In this document: positions 53,801 to 61,118 of the stretch, one piece after another
Layout of the letters: each line of letters begins with the position of its first letter
Numbering within the stretch: position 1 is the stretch's first letter
Assembly (NCBI GenBank): GCA_947623455.1
Contig: OX392530.1
Span: 1,463,501-1,527,500 of the forward strand
DNA from: Mimachlamys varia
Taxonomy: Eukaryota > Mollusca > Bivalvia > Pectinida > Pectinidae
Length of the DNA stretch: 64,000 bases
Direction of reading: 5' to 3'
The notes under the pieces: generated by a model
Seen by the model: only the letters and a program-made list of their open reading frames with translations
The model's database searches: none
Told to the model about the DNA's origin: nothing
Made by a program: the position numbers and the translations under genes

Positions 53801-56800
53801 TAATAAGTTACCTGGCAAATGGAAATGTGCCGGCCAAATTGTGCTACATTGAAACAAGAGTTAAGGGAGGCTACTCTGTATGGTACGTACCGTCTGTCGT
53901 AAGTAGCTCGTTGAGACTGGCCTGCATGTCATATTTGTTTCTGACAATGGTCTGACACAACACATGGTCTGGGGTGCTTTCTCCAAGAATATTGCGTATT
54001 TCTTCTAAACAAGAATTCAACTTTCCTGAAAATATAAAATGTAAATTAAACCAAACCTAAAAACAATTATTTGTTCAATATTATTTCTTTTGGAACAATT
54101 GATAATGGCATGTTGTCAAACAAGAGGCCCACAGGGGTTAACAGTTAACAGTTTTTCAAGCATGGCAACATTTAAATTTAACAGTTAAGTTTCCTCTCCA
54201 TGGAGGCCTCTTTGTCAAATAAAGAAAGAGAAGCGTCATGATAAGACCCTCTCCTCTATGTAGAGTATTTGATTACTGTTTTAATTTTAGCCCATTTGGA
54301 CCCCTCCCTCAGTCCCAGGGGTAGCCCTGGGTTAAGGTTATCATTCAATGGTCTTCTCTGGGTTATAATCACAATTAAGTTTGAGTGATGTCCAGCTGAA
54401 GATGAACATGGTATTTCTGCAATTTCTGTCCTCCAATGAATCAGAATGCACAGCATTGTGTTATTTGATTGCCAAGTTGAACCAATACCCAACGCATAAA
54501 GTTCAAGTGACAAGTTGTGAATGAGACAATTTTTATCATTGATGAAGGTCAAAGGTCAAAATGTAGGACAAAGTGACTTTCATTTACACTGTGACATTCC
54601 TTGCCAAGAAGAACCTATACCCAAAGTATGGAGTTCAAGTGACACGCATACATGTACGTAGTATAGGAGAAAGAGTCTGCACAAACTTTTTCTTTAATGT
54701 AGGACAACGTTCAACATGTAGGTCAGTCACCTACTTTTCATACACAACACTCTGTCGCAGCAAAGTGAACTTAAAGTACAAAGTTCCATTGACAAGTAGC
54801 ATAGGAGACAAAGCCTGGACAATATAGCTGTACTACAGATGGACACGATACTATAGCTCCCCACTCCGGAAATAAACCCAAAAGCGTCATTTTCATATAT
54901 AAACTATACTCAATAGTTTAATTCTTTTAGCCAATATGACCCTTCCTTTATTGCCTACCATCTATAAAGCCAATTTGATGTGTTCACATTTTGGCCCTAG
55001 CTATTATAGCCACATGCCCCTGGAGGGTAAGATACTTATAAATTCGCTGTTTTGTTTACTTTTGACTACGGAACTTGTATGAAAATTTTTATTGAAATTT
55101 AGGATTTTTGCTTTTGTATAAGTCAAATATGGTTTATGTTCACTGACAACAAACGATGATGGATAAACTTAATCATGTGAACCGTGATAGAAATGTTATA
55201 TTGCGGAAGGGAACACCTGACACGCTGATGACTTACCTTGGTCTGTATCACTGAGGCTGGGTTTTTTGTAGCCCTGGGAGTCATTGAGAGACTGGGGGTC
55301 TGTATCACTGTCAAATCCTTCCTCCTCTTCTGGAATCTTTTCATTACTCATGTAGGTCGACAAATCAAAGTCCTTCTCACGGTTGAAAGTGAACTGGGCA
55401 GCTGGAAAACAACATTTCATACTATCTAAGATGTTTGTAAAATTCCTTTACCTTTTTAAATGCTTGAACTCAAATAAGTGAAATAATAATTACAGTGAAT
55501 AATTAACCCCAATACCTTTTCAAATATAAATGTTCAATGTTTTAACCATGCCGATTGCGTACCTGTGCCCGGAGATATACAGTAGTTGTCTTCCACCGAG
55601 TGTCCAAGGTAATCGTCGTCATCATAGCATTCTGAAACCACGTCAAACTATATAACAGTCTCAGCAGATCAGAGTATTGATGTACATAATTGTTTAAGAC
55701 TGAAATCGCCTATGTTACATAGTAAAAGTTAAAGAAAAGAAATAGGTCCAAACAGCCTGCATTGTTTACCTGGTGTTGAGCTTATACTTGTAACCATCAA
55801 AATTAGATAAGGAAAAGAATTTGATAAATTGGAATAGGGCACGACTTAATCTGATTGAAATGCTTTTCCATTGTCAATCCGTTACTCTCTGACAACATCC
55901 AATAAGGGGTCATCTTGAATATGAAAGTTTGTGGGTGAAAAAGCTTGCATAATCCTGTCTGTGCATTTAGTCATTTCGTTACAACAAGCTGCCATCAATT
56001 ATAAGTAGAAAATTCTACTAGAGTGTGAAGTAAATAGTAGGGTTGGCAAACCGGATCAAAAACATTAACAGGTTACTCAGAACACCGATATGAAAGCCAC
56101 GGTTAACCAATTAACTGGTTTATATTATAGATTTCCTATAGAAACACTAATTCGTGTCGAATTCTCGCAACACCAAACAGTATCGGGATTGTTATAATAT
56201 TATCAGCTGTCCAGAAATATTCTTAATAAGAAAAGGTACTCATATTATCTTGTTTTCAGTCTAGATCAGTACAGTTTGCTGCTTACCGTATAGTCACCAT
56301 TTACAGGTCGGGGAAACCCACAAATCGGCATATTATAGCACACCGATTGGGGTATGGATTTGTTACTTATTATATGCTGATTTGTGGTTTTCTCCGACCT
56401 GATATTTGTGGTTTGACTTTTTTTTTAAACTTTCACAGTGCTATGAAAGGTCAGTGGTTACATCCATATTTAGCATGAAGCCCTTGGGAGCTTCATTCGA
56501 TATGGATGTTACGGCATATGTTTACATTTTAACTATAGAATAATTGCTTAACTGCATTTATAGTTTTTCTAATTTTTATTTTTTTTACCTATGATTGAAT
56601 ATGTGTTGTCATTTAAACAACATTGCCAAACAGCTAAGTTTGAATAAAATTGGTGCCAATGATAATTATTAGTCAATTGCGCATTTGACGCAGTGGCATT
56701 CTCTAGATCAATGTTATATGAAGTGGAGCAACAAGACTCTCACTGAACAAGCTTGATCTATGACGTTATAAGTAAGCCACATGCTATGTCTCGAGAACCA

Positions 56801-57500
56801 CTGCTTTCATACTTTTATGAAAGGCATTTCTGCTGGTAATGTTCATACAGTGGGTTGCAGCGCAAAAGTAAATATGTGATAATATGAGGGGGATTGAATT
56901 TATAATTGAAAAAATAATATTCATTAAATTGATATTGTGTCATAGTTGTTTTTTGTTTTCAGCATTCAGCAGTGCTAGTACAGCACCTCAAAAAGATACC
57001 AAGCAGAGTTGGATATATATATAATTTAGACCTGGCCCCACACCAAACATCTTGCTAGTAGAAGGGTTTTCCTGATGCACAAAAACCTGCATTTTGACTC
57101 CTAAAATTGTCAAAGGACTCCCAAAATTGATGAAGTTTTATAATATATAATTTGTGATGGGAGTCCCAGGACTCCTAAATTTATTAAATTTGAGGGTCCC
57201 AGGGAAAATCCTGTAGTAGGCCTATCTGTCCAAATGTGCAGTTTACACCAGGAACTTATTGCATGTATGGAAATATTCTAAGTGAGATTTTCTCGTTTCA
57301 TTCATACCTCTAGTCATCCACATATAATTACAAAATATAAGCGGGAATTGTAAGTGAAAAATAGAAGATGTGTGCTGTGGCAAATATTGACACAATATGA
57401 AAATGGATCACAGTATTGGCATCACACATATGCATGATGAAACGACTTCAAATTTACCATCTTCATAGTTCATAGTCCGGACATTCCTATGCCGGGCCAT
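29669..57500 (-). CDS. HBS1L: HBS1-like translational GTPase (HBS1L), full-length isoform
   Basis: Predicted exons (minus): 57500-57458, 55631-55563, 55401-55237, 54025-53891, 53170-53117, 43646-43304, 42229-42147, 41290-41131, 40337-40225, 39406-39290, 38538-38305, 36012-35839, 34998-34903, 33607-33504, 30525-30425, 29813-29669. All are GT-AG and in phase, about 712 residues (human 684). N-terminal HBS1_N region (about 93-137, [20 protein letters not shown]), a disordered linker, then an EF-1alpha-type G domain: GHVDAGKST (about 298), RSRGVTMD switch, DAPGHKD (375-381), NKMD (437-440); then two beta-barrel domains ending [17 protein letters not shown]. Hbs1 with Dom34/Pelota rescues stalled ribosomes in no-go and non-stop decay. 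Catalytic motifs are intact. The last residues are uncertain: splice out at GTGAGT, or read through for eight more residues to a stop. Confidence 0.97.
30062..30262. mobile_element. Possible foldback element in HBS1L intron
   Basis: TACTGTATAAATGG at left and TTTTACTGTAC at right, with GTGTGGAAATTTTAGC partly mirrored by GTGAAAATTTCCACGCGTG. Weaker than the similar elements at 5686 and 28529. Confidence 0.4.
30425..30525 (-). CDS. HBS1L: HBS1L exon 15
   Basis: Between TTATCAACAG and GTAAGTGAC. Encodes [20 protein letters not shown] and [14 protein letters not shown], matching the human [20 protein letters not shown] region. Confidence 0.96.
30536..30604. repeat. 34-bp direct duplication
   Basis: Two copies of ACACAGCGGTATACATATTA followed by TATAAAATTAAAAT, 11 bp upstream (plus sense) of the exon at 30525, i.e. 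inside the intron branch region of HBS1L exon 15. Confidence 0.85.
31085..31287. repeat. 27-bp tandem repeat in HBS1L intron 14
   Basis: About seven to eight near-identical copies of GTATGGCCAGTAAGTCTGTA followed by TGAAT. The 87-residue open frame across it is artefactual. Confidence 0.93.
31641..33535 (-). repeat. 37-bp array seeded by HBS1L exon 14 3' end and donor
   Basis: About 50 copies of a 37-bp unit. In coding sense a unit reads GAGATACCTGTAACCAAGGG, ATTTATG, then GTAAGAT or ATAAGAT. The copy nearest the exon is the exon's own end, encoding [11 protein letters not shown] and followed by GTAAGA. In plus sense, copies with TACCAT keep the GT donor, while TATCAT copies have lost it (ATGATAAG). 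A variant with an insert CACGGGCCAACATC recurs every roughly 180-300 bp (31641, 31790, 31976, 32230, 32415, 32712, 32893, 33077, 33336), marking higher-order repeats. Confidence 0.96.
33504..33607 (-). CDS. HBS1L: HBS1L exon 14
   Basis: After TTATTATAG. Encodes [34 protein letters not shown] (human [17 protein letters not shown]). The 3' 30 bases are the founder of the adjoining array. The donor was set at ATG/GTAAGA because it joins in phase to VVFHYQ of exon 15. Confidence 0.95.
34903..34998 (-). CDS. HBS1L: HBS1L exon 13
   Basis: Between TTTATTACAG and GTTTGTTCC. Encodes [31 protein letters not shown], the domain II region AGDHVxLTLxGxD. Confidence 0.94.
35590..35601 (+). repeat. Poly-G tract (12 G)
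   Basis: Homopolymer in HBS1L intron 12; prone to length error or polymorphism. Confidence 0.85.
35698..35848 (-). repeat. 40-45-bp array seeded by HBS1L exon 12 3' end and donor
   Basis: Four copies, including the exon's own end, of a unit that in coding sense contains CGGTCAAAG then GTATCTACATCAT and TATCTACCAGAAATAT. Starts are spaced 40, 45 and 44 bp. Three copies keep GTATCT. The most distal has CTATCT, so its donor is lost. Confidence 0.93.
35839..36012 (-). CDS. HBS1L: HBS1L exon 12 (domain II)
   Basis: After CTTTGCAG. Encodes [58 protein letters not shown], the start of beta-barrel domain II. Donor GTATCT. Confidence 0.95.
36185..38025. repeat. 19-bp satellite-like array in HBS1L intron 11
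   Basis: About 95 copies of CATACACATTCTTCATCAT and variants (CTACATAAC, CTTCTTAAC, CTGCATCAT). Higher-order structure: the blocks around 36348-36608 and 36808-37083 share the same order of variants at an offset of about 475 bp. Three 19-bp units make 57 bp, so long open frames appear on the minus strand; they are not genes. Confidence 0.96.
38305..38538 (-). CDS. HBS1L: HBS1L exon 11 (G4/G5 motifs)
   Basis: Between TTATCCAG and GTCAGTTA. Encodes [20 protein letters not shown] ... [16 protein letters not shown] ... [11 protein letters not shown]. Holds NKMD (G4) and CSGL (G5) of the GTPase. Confidence 0.97.
38676..39319 (-). repeat. 44-bp array seeded by HBS1L exon 10 3' end and donor
   Basis: Fifteen copies counting the exon's own end. 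In coding sense a unit is AG/GGAACATGCCCTTCTGGC, AAGGTCACTTG, GTAAGTTTGGTGT. Thus each copy has an AG, 29 bases of exon sequence and an intact GTAAGT. One copy near 39001 lacks three bases; several have CTCG for CTTG before the donor. Confidence 0.96.
39290..39406 (-). CDS. HBS1L: HBS1L exon 10
   Basis: After a T-rich tract and AAG. Encodes [39 protein letters not shown], the conserved segment after DAPGHKD. The donor GTAAGT is at 39289; its flank is the founder of the 44-bp array. Confidence 0.96.
39868..40030. mobile_element. Dispersed repeat, second copy
   Basis: GGAGGAGGTGGGAATCACCT, ATCATGGGTGACAGGG, GCACCTCCCACATGGTTAAT and CTGGGACAGCCCT match the copy at 20885-21180, without the hAT-like insertion there. 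It sits in HBS1L intron 9. Confidence 0.65.
40225..40337 (-). CDS. HBS1L: HBS1L exon 9 (switch I, G3)
   Basis: Between TTCTCCAG and GTACTAAAA. Encodes [42 protein letters not shown] is the G3 motif; the His is the catalytic residue of EF-Tu-type GTPases. Confidence 0.97.
40488..40722 (+). mobile_element. tRNA-derived SINE, family B, copy 3
   Basis: GGTGGTCGGGTGGTGCAGTT, CACCAAGGCGACCGGGG, TTCAATTCCTGCC (B-box), GGGTTTTCTCCGGTACTCC and the tail ATAACTTGTTTCATAACTG then AATAAATAAAG and TATATATATA. It lies in HBS1L intron 8, antisense to the gene. Confidence 0.82.
41131..41290 (-). CDS. HBS1L: HBS1L exon 8 (P-loop)
   Basis: Between CTCCACAG and GTAGGTCAT. Encodes [53 protein letters not shown]1/P-loop GHVDAGKS with the Gly from exon 7. 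Confidence 0.98.
41367..41562. mobile_element. Palindromic foldback MITE, copy 1
   Basis: Almost perfectly self-complementary: GTTTCATCAACATTCCTTAA, CTTAAGGAAATTCC at left mirrored by CCTTAAGTTAAGGAACGTTG and ATGAAACC at right, with AAGCATTACAGAATTTAAGG pairing to CCTTAAATTCTGTAATGCTT in the centre. Other copies at 58119-58340 and 63816 to the window end. Confidence 0.9.
42147..42229 (-). CDS. HBS1L: HBS1L exon 7
   Basis: Between ATTTCCAG and GTAACTAGT. Encodes [28 protein letters not shown] leading into the P-loop. Confidence 0.95.
42868..43252. mobile_element. TTAA-flanked MITE (piggyBac-like)
   Basis: Ends AGGCCCAATATACGTAACTT and AAGTTACGTATATTTGGCCT are inverted repeats with one mismatch in 20. 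TTAA lies on both sides (42864-42867, 43253-43256). TTAA duplication is the piggyBac hallmark. It is 385 bp with no transposase. A fragment of the same element is inserted in the foldback at 58195-58262. Confidence 0.85.
43304..43646 (-). CDS. HBS1L: HBS1L exon 6 (disordered linker)
   Basis: Between GAAAAAGAAAGAAAATGAG-upstream TTCTAG and GTGAGTAGA. Encodes [20 protein letters not shown] ... [14 protein letters not shown]. It is the exon chosen when the GTPase isoform is made; exon 5 instead joins to 52642 for the SKI7-like isoform. Confidence 0.85.
43930..44600 (+). repeat. TCAAGGTCAT-family element in HBS1L intron 5
   Basis: Three to four units with GACCACTGTGACCTTGAAA, GGTCAAGGTCA, GGCCAAATACCAGTA and GGCCTTTCGGTTA, ending TCATCCTAGTCCTTTGGGTT then AGATGACCTA, the family's right end. 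Confidence 0.72.
45010..46900. repeat. Degenerate 150-180-bp tandem repeats
   Basis: At least five units (45230-46110) with GGGTGGGGATC, TTTCAAAGTTATGACCC, GGCAGACCCTGGGACCAATT, CTAATATCATGATTGTAT and CATGCCCAGCAATTGTATA; 46110-46900 has a related block with TCCCTACCACCTAGATATGC. A left border AGGTCTAGAGGGCCTGTATC lies at about 45031. No coding sequence. Confidence 0.7.
46950..47710 (+). repeat. TCAAGGTCAT-family element
   Basis: Four to five units with ATTTGACCCCTGTGACCTT, AAACTTTGTTCGGCTTCATC, CATGCTTCTAGGCCTTTTG, ending GGAAAAGTTGACGGAAGGAC then CTCACCTTGGTCCTTCCGAC. Confidence 0.7.
48480..48925 (+). repeat. TCAAGGTCAT-family fragment
   Basis: Three degenerate units: GCTACCAGCCAAATATCATG, CCTTGAAAGTAAAATTT, TTGACCCCTGTGACCTTAAA. 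Confidence 0.6.
48926..51158. other. HBS1L intron 5 / SKI7-exon 3' UTR, repeat-rich
   Basis: No coding sequence. Includes a repeat border CAAGAAGCCCATGGGCCTTA (49441) and a segment with TTTCGCCCTCATTTTC / GGCCGAAATGGTGAAAATT (50578-50640) resembling the TACTGTAAA-type MITEs. The part next to 51158 should be the 3' UTR of the SKI7-like isoform; its end was not located. Confidence 0.4.
51159..52642 (-). CDS. HBS1L: Alternative terminal exon encoding SKI7-like region
   Basis: Acceptor TGTAAGGTAAG, then [20 protein letters not shown] and 494 residues in all to the TAA-type stop at 51159-51161. Motif copies include [60 protein letters not shown] and [10 protein letters not shown] (residues about 259-480). 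Acidic stretch [20 protein letters not shown] before the conserved C-terminal block. The frame stays open upstream of the internal Met at 52358, confirming it is not an independent gene. Confidence 0.9.
51159..57500 (-). CDS. HBS1L: HBS1L short SKI7-like isoform (alternative last exon)
   Basis: Exons 57500-57458, 55631-55563, 55401-55237, 54025-53891, 53170-53117 joined to 52642-51159: 649 residues (human HBS1LV3 is 632). The first 155 are shared with the GTPase form. The rest is a disordered, Ser/Lys-rich tail with seven copies of a SLADLA-like motif, then a conserved-looking end with [20 protein letters not shown] and [19 protein letters not shown]. There is no GTPase domain. In human and other eukaryotes the equivalent isoform is the Ski7 counterpart that bridges the cytoplasmic exosome and SKI complex. 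Splice phases agree exactly: exon 5 ends in phase 1 and the acceptor at 52643 restores the frame. Exosome/SKI binding here is inference from the family. Confidence 0.88.
53117..53170 (-). CDS. HBS1L: HBS1L exon 5, alternative-splice branch point
   Basis: Between TTCCTTATAG and GTATATGCC. Encodes [17 protein letters not shown]; basic linker. Its phase-1 donor can join either 52642 (SKI7-like) or 43646 (GTPase form). Confidence 0.88.
53891..54025 (-). CDS. HBS1L: HBS1L exon 4 (HBS1_N domain)
   Basis: Between ATTTTCAG and GTACGTACC. Encodes [44 protein letters not shown], a small UBA-like helical N-terminal domain (human [20 protein letters not shown]). Confidence 0.95.
54026..55236. other. HBS1L intron 3, no further gene
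   Basis: Contains a repeat border CAAGAGGCCCACAGGGGTTA near 54121. Open frames at 54256-54552 and 54573-54827 have no splice or family support. Confidence 0.5.
55237..55401 (-). CDS. HBS1L: HBS1L exon 3
   Basis: Between TTTTCCAG and GTAAGTCAT. Encodes [20 protein letters not shown] ... [16 protein letters not shown] is shared with human STAAQFIY. Confidence 0.93.
55563..55631 (-). CDS. HBS1L: HBS1L exon 2
   Basis: Between GTTTCAG and GTACGCAAT. Encodes [23 protein letters not shown]; human has DDDLYGQSVEDDYCISPST. Confidence 0.95.
56304..56401. repeat. 98-bp inverted repeat in HBS1L intron 1
   Basis: CAGGTCGGGGAAACCCACAA and ATCGGCATATTA at left mirrored by ATGCTGATTTGTGGTTTTCT and CCGACCTG at right; a probable small foldback element. 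Confidence 0.8.
56457..56512. repeat. 56-bp hairpin
   Basis: GTTACATCCATATTTAGCAT, GAAGCCC pairs with GGGAGCTTC and ATTCGATATGGATGTTAC with a short TT loop region. Lies just beyond the inverted repeat at 56304-56401. Confidence 0.75.
57458..57500 (-). CDS. HBS1L: HBS1L exon 1 (start codon)
   Basis: Encodes [14 protein letters not shown], then donor [17 protein letters not shown] is identical to the human start, fixing the initiation codon at 57500. Confidence 0.97.
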
Positions 57501-57900
57501 GATTAAACAGGGATATTGATATTAGAGCCGATTTCTCATCACAGCCTTTTGCTGATGCAGGCAACCATTTTAACTTAAGATTTATGCTATTTCTTATTTT
57601 CGTACGAATTATTTCTTCGTTCAGCTTCACTTGTTAATCAATATTTCATCCAATTCTTACTATTTTATTCATTTTAAAAAGTTCCGTATACAACAATCGG
57701 TCACAAGACGTACTTTTTCAATCATAGAGAATATTTTTTGTCATCAGTATCGAAACTAAATGCTGTCTGCACTGGCGGAACAAGAAGGATAACTCGTCGA
57801 CCCGTACGAAAAAATACTCGTTTACGGAAAGTGACGACGGATCCCGATAGCGTACGGACTTGGGGGGAAGTTGACATGTGCACGCATTCGATAAGACCTA
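57501..57900 (-). promoter_or_regulatory. HBS1L: HBS1L 5' UTR and probable promoter
   Basis: Immediately upstream of the start codon. A CpG-rich patch at about 57770-57890 (CGTCGACCCGTACG, GTGACGACGGATCCCGATAG, CGTACGGAC) contrasts with the AT-rich surroundings, fitting a CpG-type promoter. No TATA box was assigned. Confidence 0.5.
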
Positions 57901-58118
57901 CTTATTGATGGATAAAAAAAACCCAGAAAAGTGACAGTGTTTGAATTAAAGAATTAATTAAATTTGTTTATGAAATCAATATTTAAACTGTCTCTGTTGT
58001 ATAGTATTACTTTGTGTTGCAGAATATTTTGATGGTTTTTAGGCCTAGGCCTACTTAGTTTGACCTGAGACGTATATATAAGATCTGGTTTGACCCCTGA
58101 TGCTTTGAAAGAAGGCCA

Positions 58119-58340
58119 TGCCTGGTTTCATCAACGTTCCTTAACTTAAGGAAACTCATTTGCTTTAAAATCTCCATTGGAAAGCATTACAGAATTTAAA
58201 GGCCCAATATAAGTAACTTCAGGAAATCTATCATGACTCTGAAAAAATCCAGTTGATAATCAGTAATTGCTTTCCTATAGAGATTTTTAAGTTAAGGAGT
58301 TTCCTTACGTTAAGAAACGTTGACGAAACCGGGGTCAGGC
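58119..58340. mobile_element. Palindromic foldback MITE, copy 2, with nested insertion
   Basis: The ends match the copy at 41367 (GGTTTCATCAACGTTCCTTA ... CGTTGACGAAACC). The centre at 58195-58262 is replaced by AGGCCCAATATAAGTAACTT and following bases, i.e. the left end of the TTAA-flanked MITE seen at 42868. Confidence 0.85.
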
Positions 58341-58409
58341 TCATTTGTGAGATGTAACTTTATGTTACTTCATGTCATGTAGGCCAACCTACTAACCAAG
58401 TATCATTCT

Positions 58410-58480
58410 GGTTTTTGAGAAAAGACTTACATATTTGACCCCTGTGACCATGAAAGTAGGTCAAGGTCATGTGTAGAATT
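58410..58480 (+). repeat. TCAAGGTCAT-family fragment
   Basis: TTTGACCCCTGTGACCATGA, AAGTAGGTCAAGGTCAT: one unit. Confidence 0.6.
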
Positions 58481-58659
58481 TATTGAAATTCCACATGCAT
58501 GTTGAGAATCATTTGCTGATTTCTCAACAAAAATTTGTATTATTCACATGTCTGTAGCCAAATTCAAGAGATATATCCTGGTACAATTTAATTTTTTTTT
58601 AGCAACGATAATTTTAAGTAATTAAGAATATACAGAACAAGCCAGCATCGCACTTTCGA

Positions 58660-59000
58660 TACACAGGGACCTGAGAATTTGTTACAGCTAGTTTTGGACC
58701 TGAAATAGAGTGTTTAGAGTAATTTTACACATTTGGGGGGTTAAGATTAATTTTCGATAAAAACGCCCCCTCAATGGTAATAAAAGCTTTTAGAGTAATT
58801 TTACACATTTGGGGGGTTAAGATCAATTTTCGATAAAAACGCCCCCTCAATGGTCGTAAAAGCTTTTATGACCATTGAGGGGGTGTTTTTTTATCGAAAA
58901 TTGATTTTATAACCCCCCAAATGTGTAAAATTACTCTAAACACCCTATTTTAGGTCCAAAACTAGCTGTAACAAATTCTCAGGTCCCTGTGTTTCGATAC
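58660..59000. mobile_element. Large foldback element with duplicated arm segment
   Basis: The left arm (TCGATACACAGGGACCTGAG, TTACAGCTAGTTTTGGACCT, AATTTTACACATTTGGGGGG) is mirrored by the right arm (CCCCCCAAATGTGTAAAATT, AGGTCCAAAACTAGCTGTAA, CAGGTCCCTGTGTTTCGATA). About 74 bp of the left arm, from TTTTAGAGTAATTTTACAC to TGGTAATAAAAGC, is present twice. Confidence 0.88.
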
Positions 59001-60229
59001 AGTGCATATATTTATCTATTTCTCGAAAAAACGAAACCCGTGAAAAGTATGTAAAGGTTATCAGGTTATTATTCTCTACAATTATGTGCAATTTCAAGAA
59101 AATCTGCTGAAAAACAAAATCCTACAAATTAGTTGAAGATTGATCTAAATATATGAAATATATAGTGAAAATAAGACGTGGCCGAATACTTTTGGCACAG
59201 TAATGTACATGTATTATAAAGTAACTCGCCAGTCGATGGCAGAAATATGCCACCATAATTTCCGATATCATTTCATCCCTAACGGAAATTGCTTCGATTT
59301 AACGTACCTGTCGATATTAATGTCTCTAACGTCAGGTCTTTCACCTTTTAGTTCAGTCTCAGTTGGGTCTGCCTCTCAAGTTCCACCATCCGTGCTTTAT
59401 TTCCTTTCTTAGTTGTGAACAATGAGTACATCTTCTCTGGCCCGTGGTGAAGTAAAGTTATTTAATTTTAAAGTATTCGTTATTTAAATAAGGAATAATT
59501 GTCGGTAATTTTTACTCATTTTCGTTCGTTATATCCCAATACCTCTTTCCAATTTTTATATCCGTAAGTATGTTTTTTTTTCAACCGACGCTCAACATGG
59601 TAGACAGAACCACATCGAATCTGATTTTGATAGAATATTTCACACTTTCTTTTATCGAAGTTCAGACACCCAATACAGAACATGACATCCATCACACTCC
59701 ATCAAAGTTGTGTTTTTTTTATTACAGCAATTTTGTGCCTTTCAATCAAGGTCACAGCTGTTAAATTTGTTCAACACTTCAAATGACATCTTCTCTAGAA
59801 CCATAAGGCCAAAGATCACGTTGTCTGGTCAGTAGGTAGCTGATACAGAGCTCTATTAAAGCTGTTCAAATAAATGACCTTGACAGTTATTCAATGTCAT
59901 GCGATGTCTGATTAGAACCATAACGTAAGGCCTTGGGTCAGGATATTTTCATATAAATAACATTAGCCATCATTCAAAGGGGTAAGATGTGCCAAAAACA
60001 AACCGGTTGTACAGCATAAATATAACGGGTCTCGGCTACAAATTGTTCCTTTGTAGAATACAATACAAATCATGTTACCATTAACTTAAAGGTCGATGGA
60101 CCTCTTGTTTTTGAAAGTTTCGCTGACTTAAGTTTTCGTAAGATGGACCATAACTCCTCAGACATTTTATTAATTAGATCTAATCTTGGTTTAATGTTGT
60201 AACTCATCATATCATAGCCTATAGATTAA
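59001..60229. other. Intergenic, no gene seen
   Basis: Contains weak TCAAGGTCAT-family pieces around 59740-60110 (ATGACCTTGACAG, AAGGTCGATGGACCTCTTG). Open frames at 59203 and 59570 lack any support. Confidence 0.4.
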
Positions 60230-60254
60230 GGGGGGGGGGGGGGGGGGGGGGGGG
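60230..60254 (+). repeat. Poly-G tract (25 G)
   Basis: Uninterrupted run of 25 G followed by AGGATG. A potential G-quadruplex or assembly-sensitive site. Confidence 0.9.
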
Positions 60255-60716
60255 AGGATGTTGCAGCATTTCTCAAACTGGGACCTTTGGTAATTTTGTT
60301 ATATATTAATTAAAGACTCATTTACAAAGAGACTGCTGTTTAGACACAAGTAAAATTTGATGCTTAATTTTCCAATCGAATCAATATCATGGTTTCTCAT
60401 TTGCTGCAACACATCTGCAATCTACATCTATATGTTAGTTTCTGTTCTGTAATGGACAGCAATAAATGTTGTTTGATGGAATATGTTAATGGTATTGTCT
60501 TGAAGGAGGGGATAAATTAAGACAATGATCTACTGTAAATAGATGCTGATTAATCAGAATTTACGATTAAACACTCTTTATCTGACCGGACAGGATGGAA
60601 GCCACACAAAGGCCTCTGATTGGATGACATCAGATTTGAACCTATATTTTGAACAGTGGCTGCATTGTAATTATACTACCGGTTTTAGCAAAATTAGTTC
60701 ATTTCTAAATTGCAAC

Positions 60717-61118
60717 CTATGGAAGTACGGTTGTCTAGTGGTAGGAAGCCAGGCTCGTGATCGAAGGGTTGCTAGTTCGAGTTCCTATCACAGCACTTGT
60801 TTTGTATCCTTGAGCAAGATACTTTACTCCGCTTGTTCCAGTCTTCTCAGCTGTAAATGAGTATGTGGTTGGGCGGTGCTAGAAATTGTAGAATGCTAGC
60901 TGTGAGCGCTGAGATGGCAGCACCGGTTGTATGCTTCCCTATTTATTTATTTTGAGAGTTTTACATCCTCACTTGGCCTTCCGTGGACGCTATATGCTTC
61001 CCGGGTAGTTGAGAACGATATTGGCTGGTTGCTAAGGCCCTATAATCACGGATAAAATTTGTGAACCGCTTTGAGGCGACCTTCAGGTTGTGATAGAGCG
61101 GTATATATATAAGAACTT
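60717..61118 (+). mobile_element. tRNA-derived SINE, family A, copy 2, interrupted
   Basis: Matches 7278-7625 from GTCTAGTGGTAGG and GGTTGCTAGTTCGAGTTCC through GAACCGCTTTGAGGCGACC and GATAGAGCGGTATATA. A 53-bp segment (60940-60992) is inserted, flanked by TATGCTTCCC on both sides. Confidence 0.8.

Noticed and set aside
60543..60860. Open frame of 105 codons
   Set aside because: Its second half is SINE sequence; no protein family recognised.
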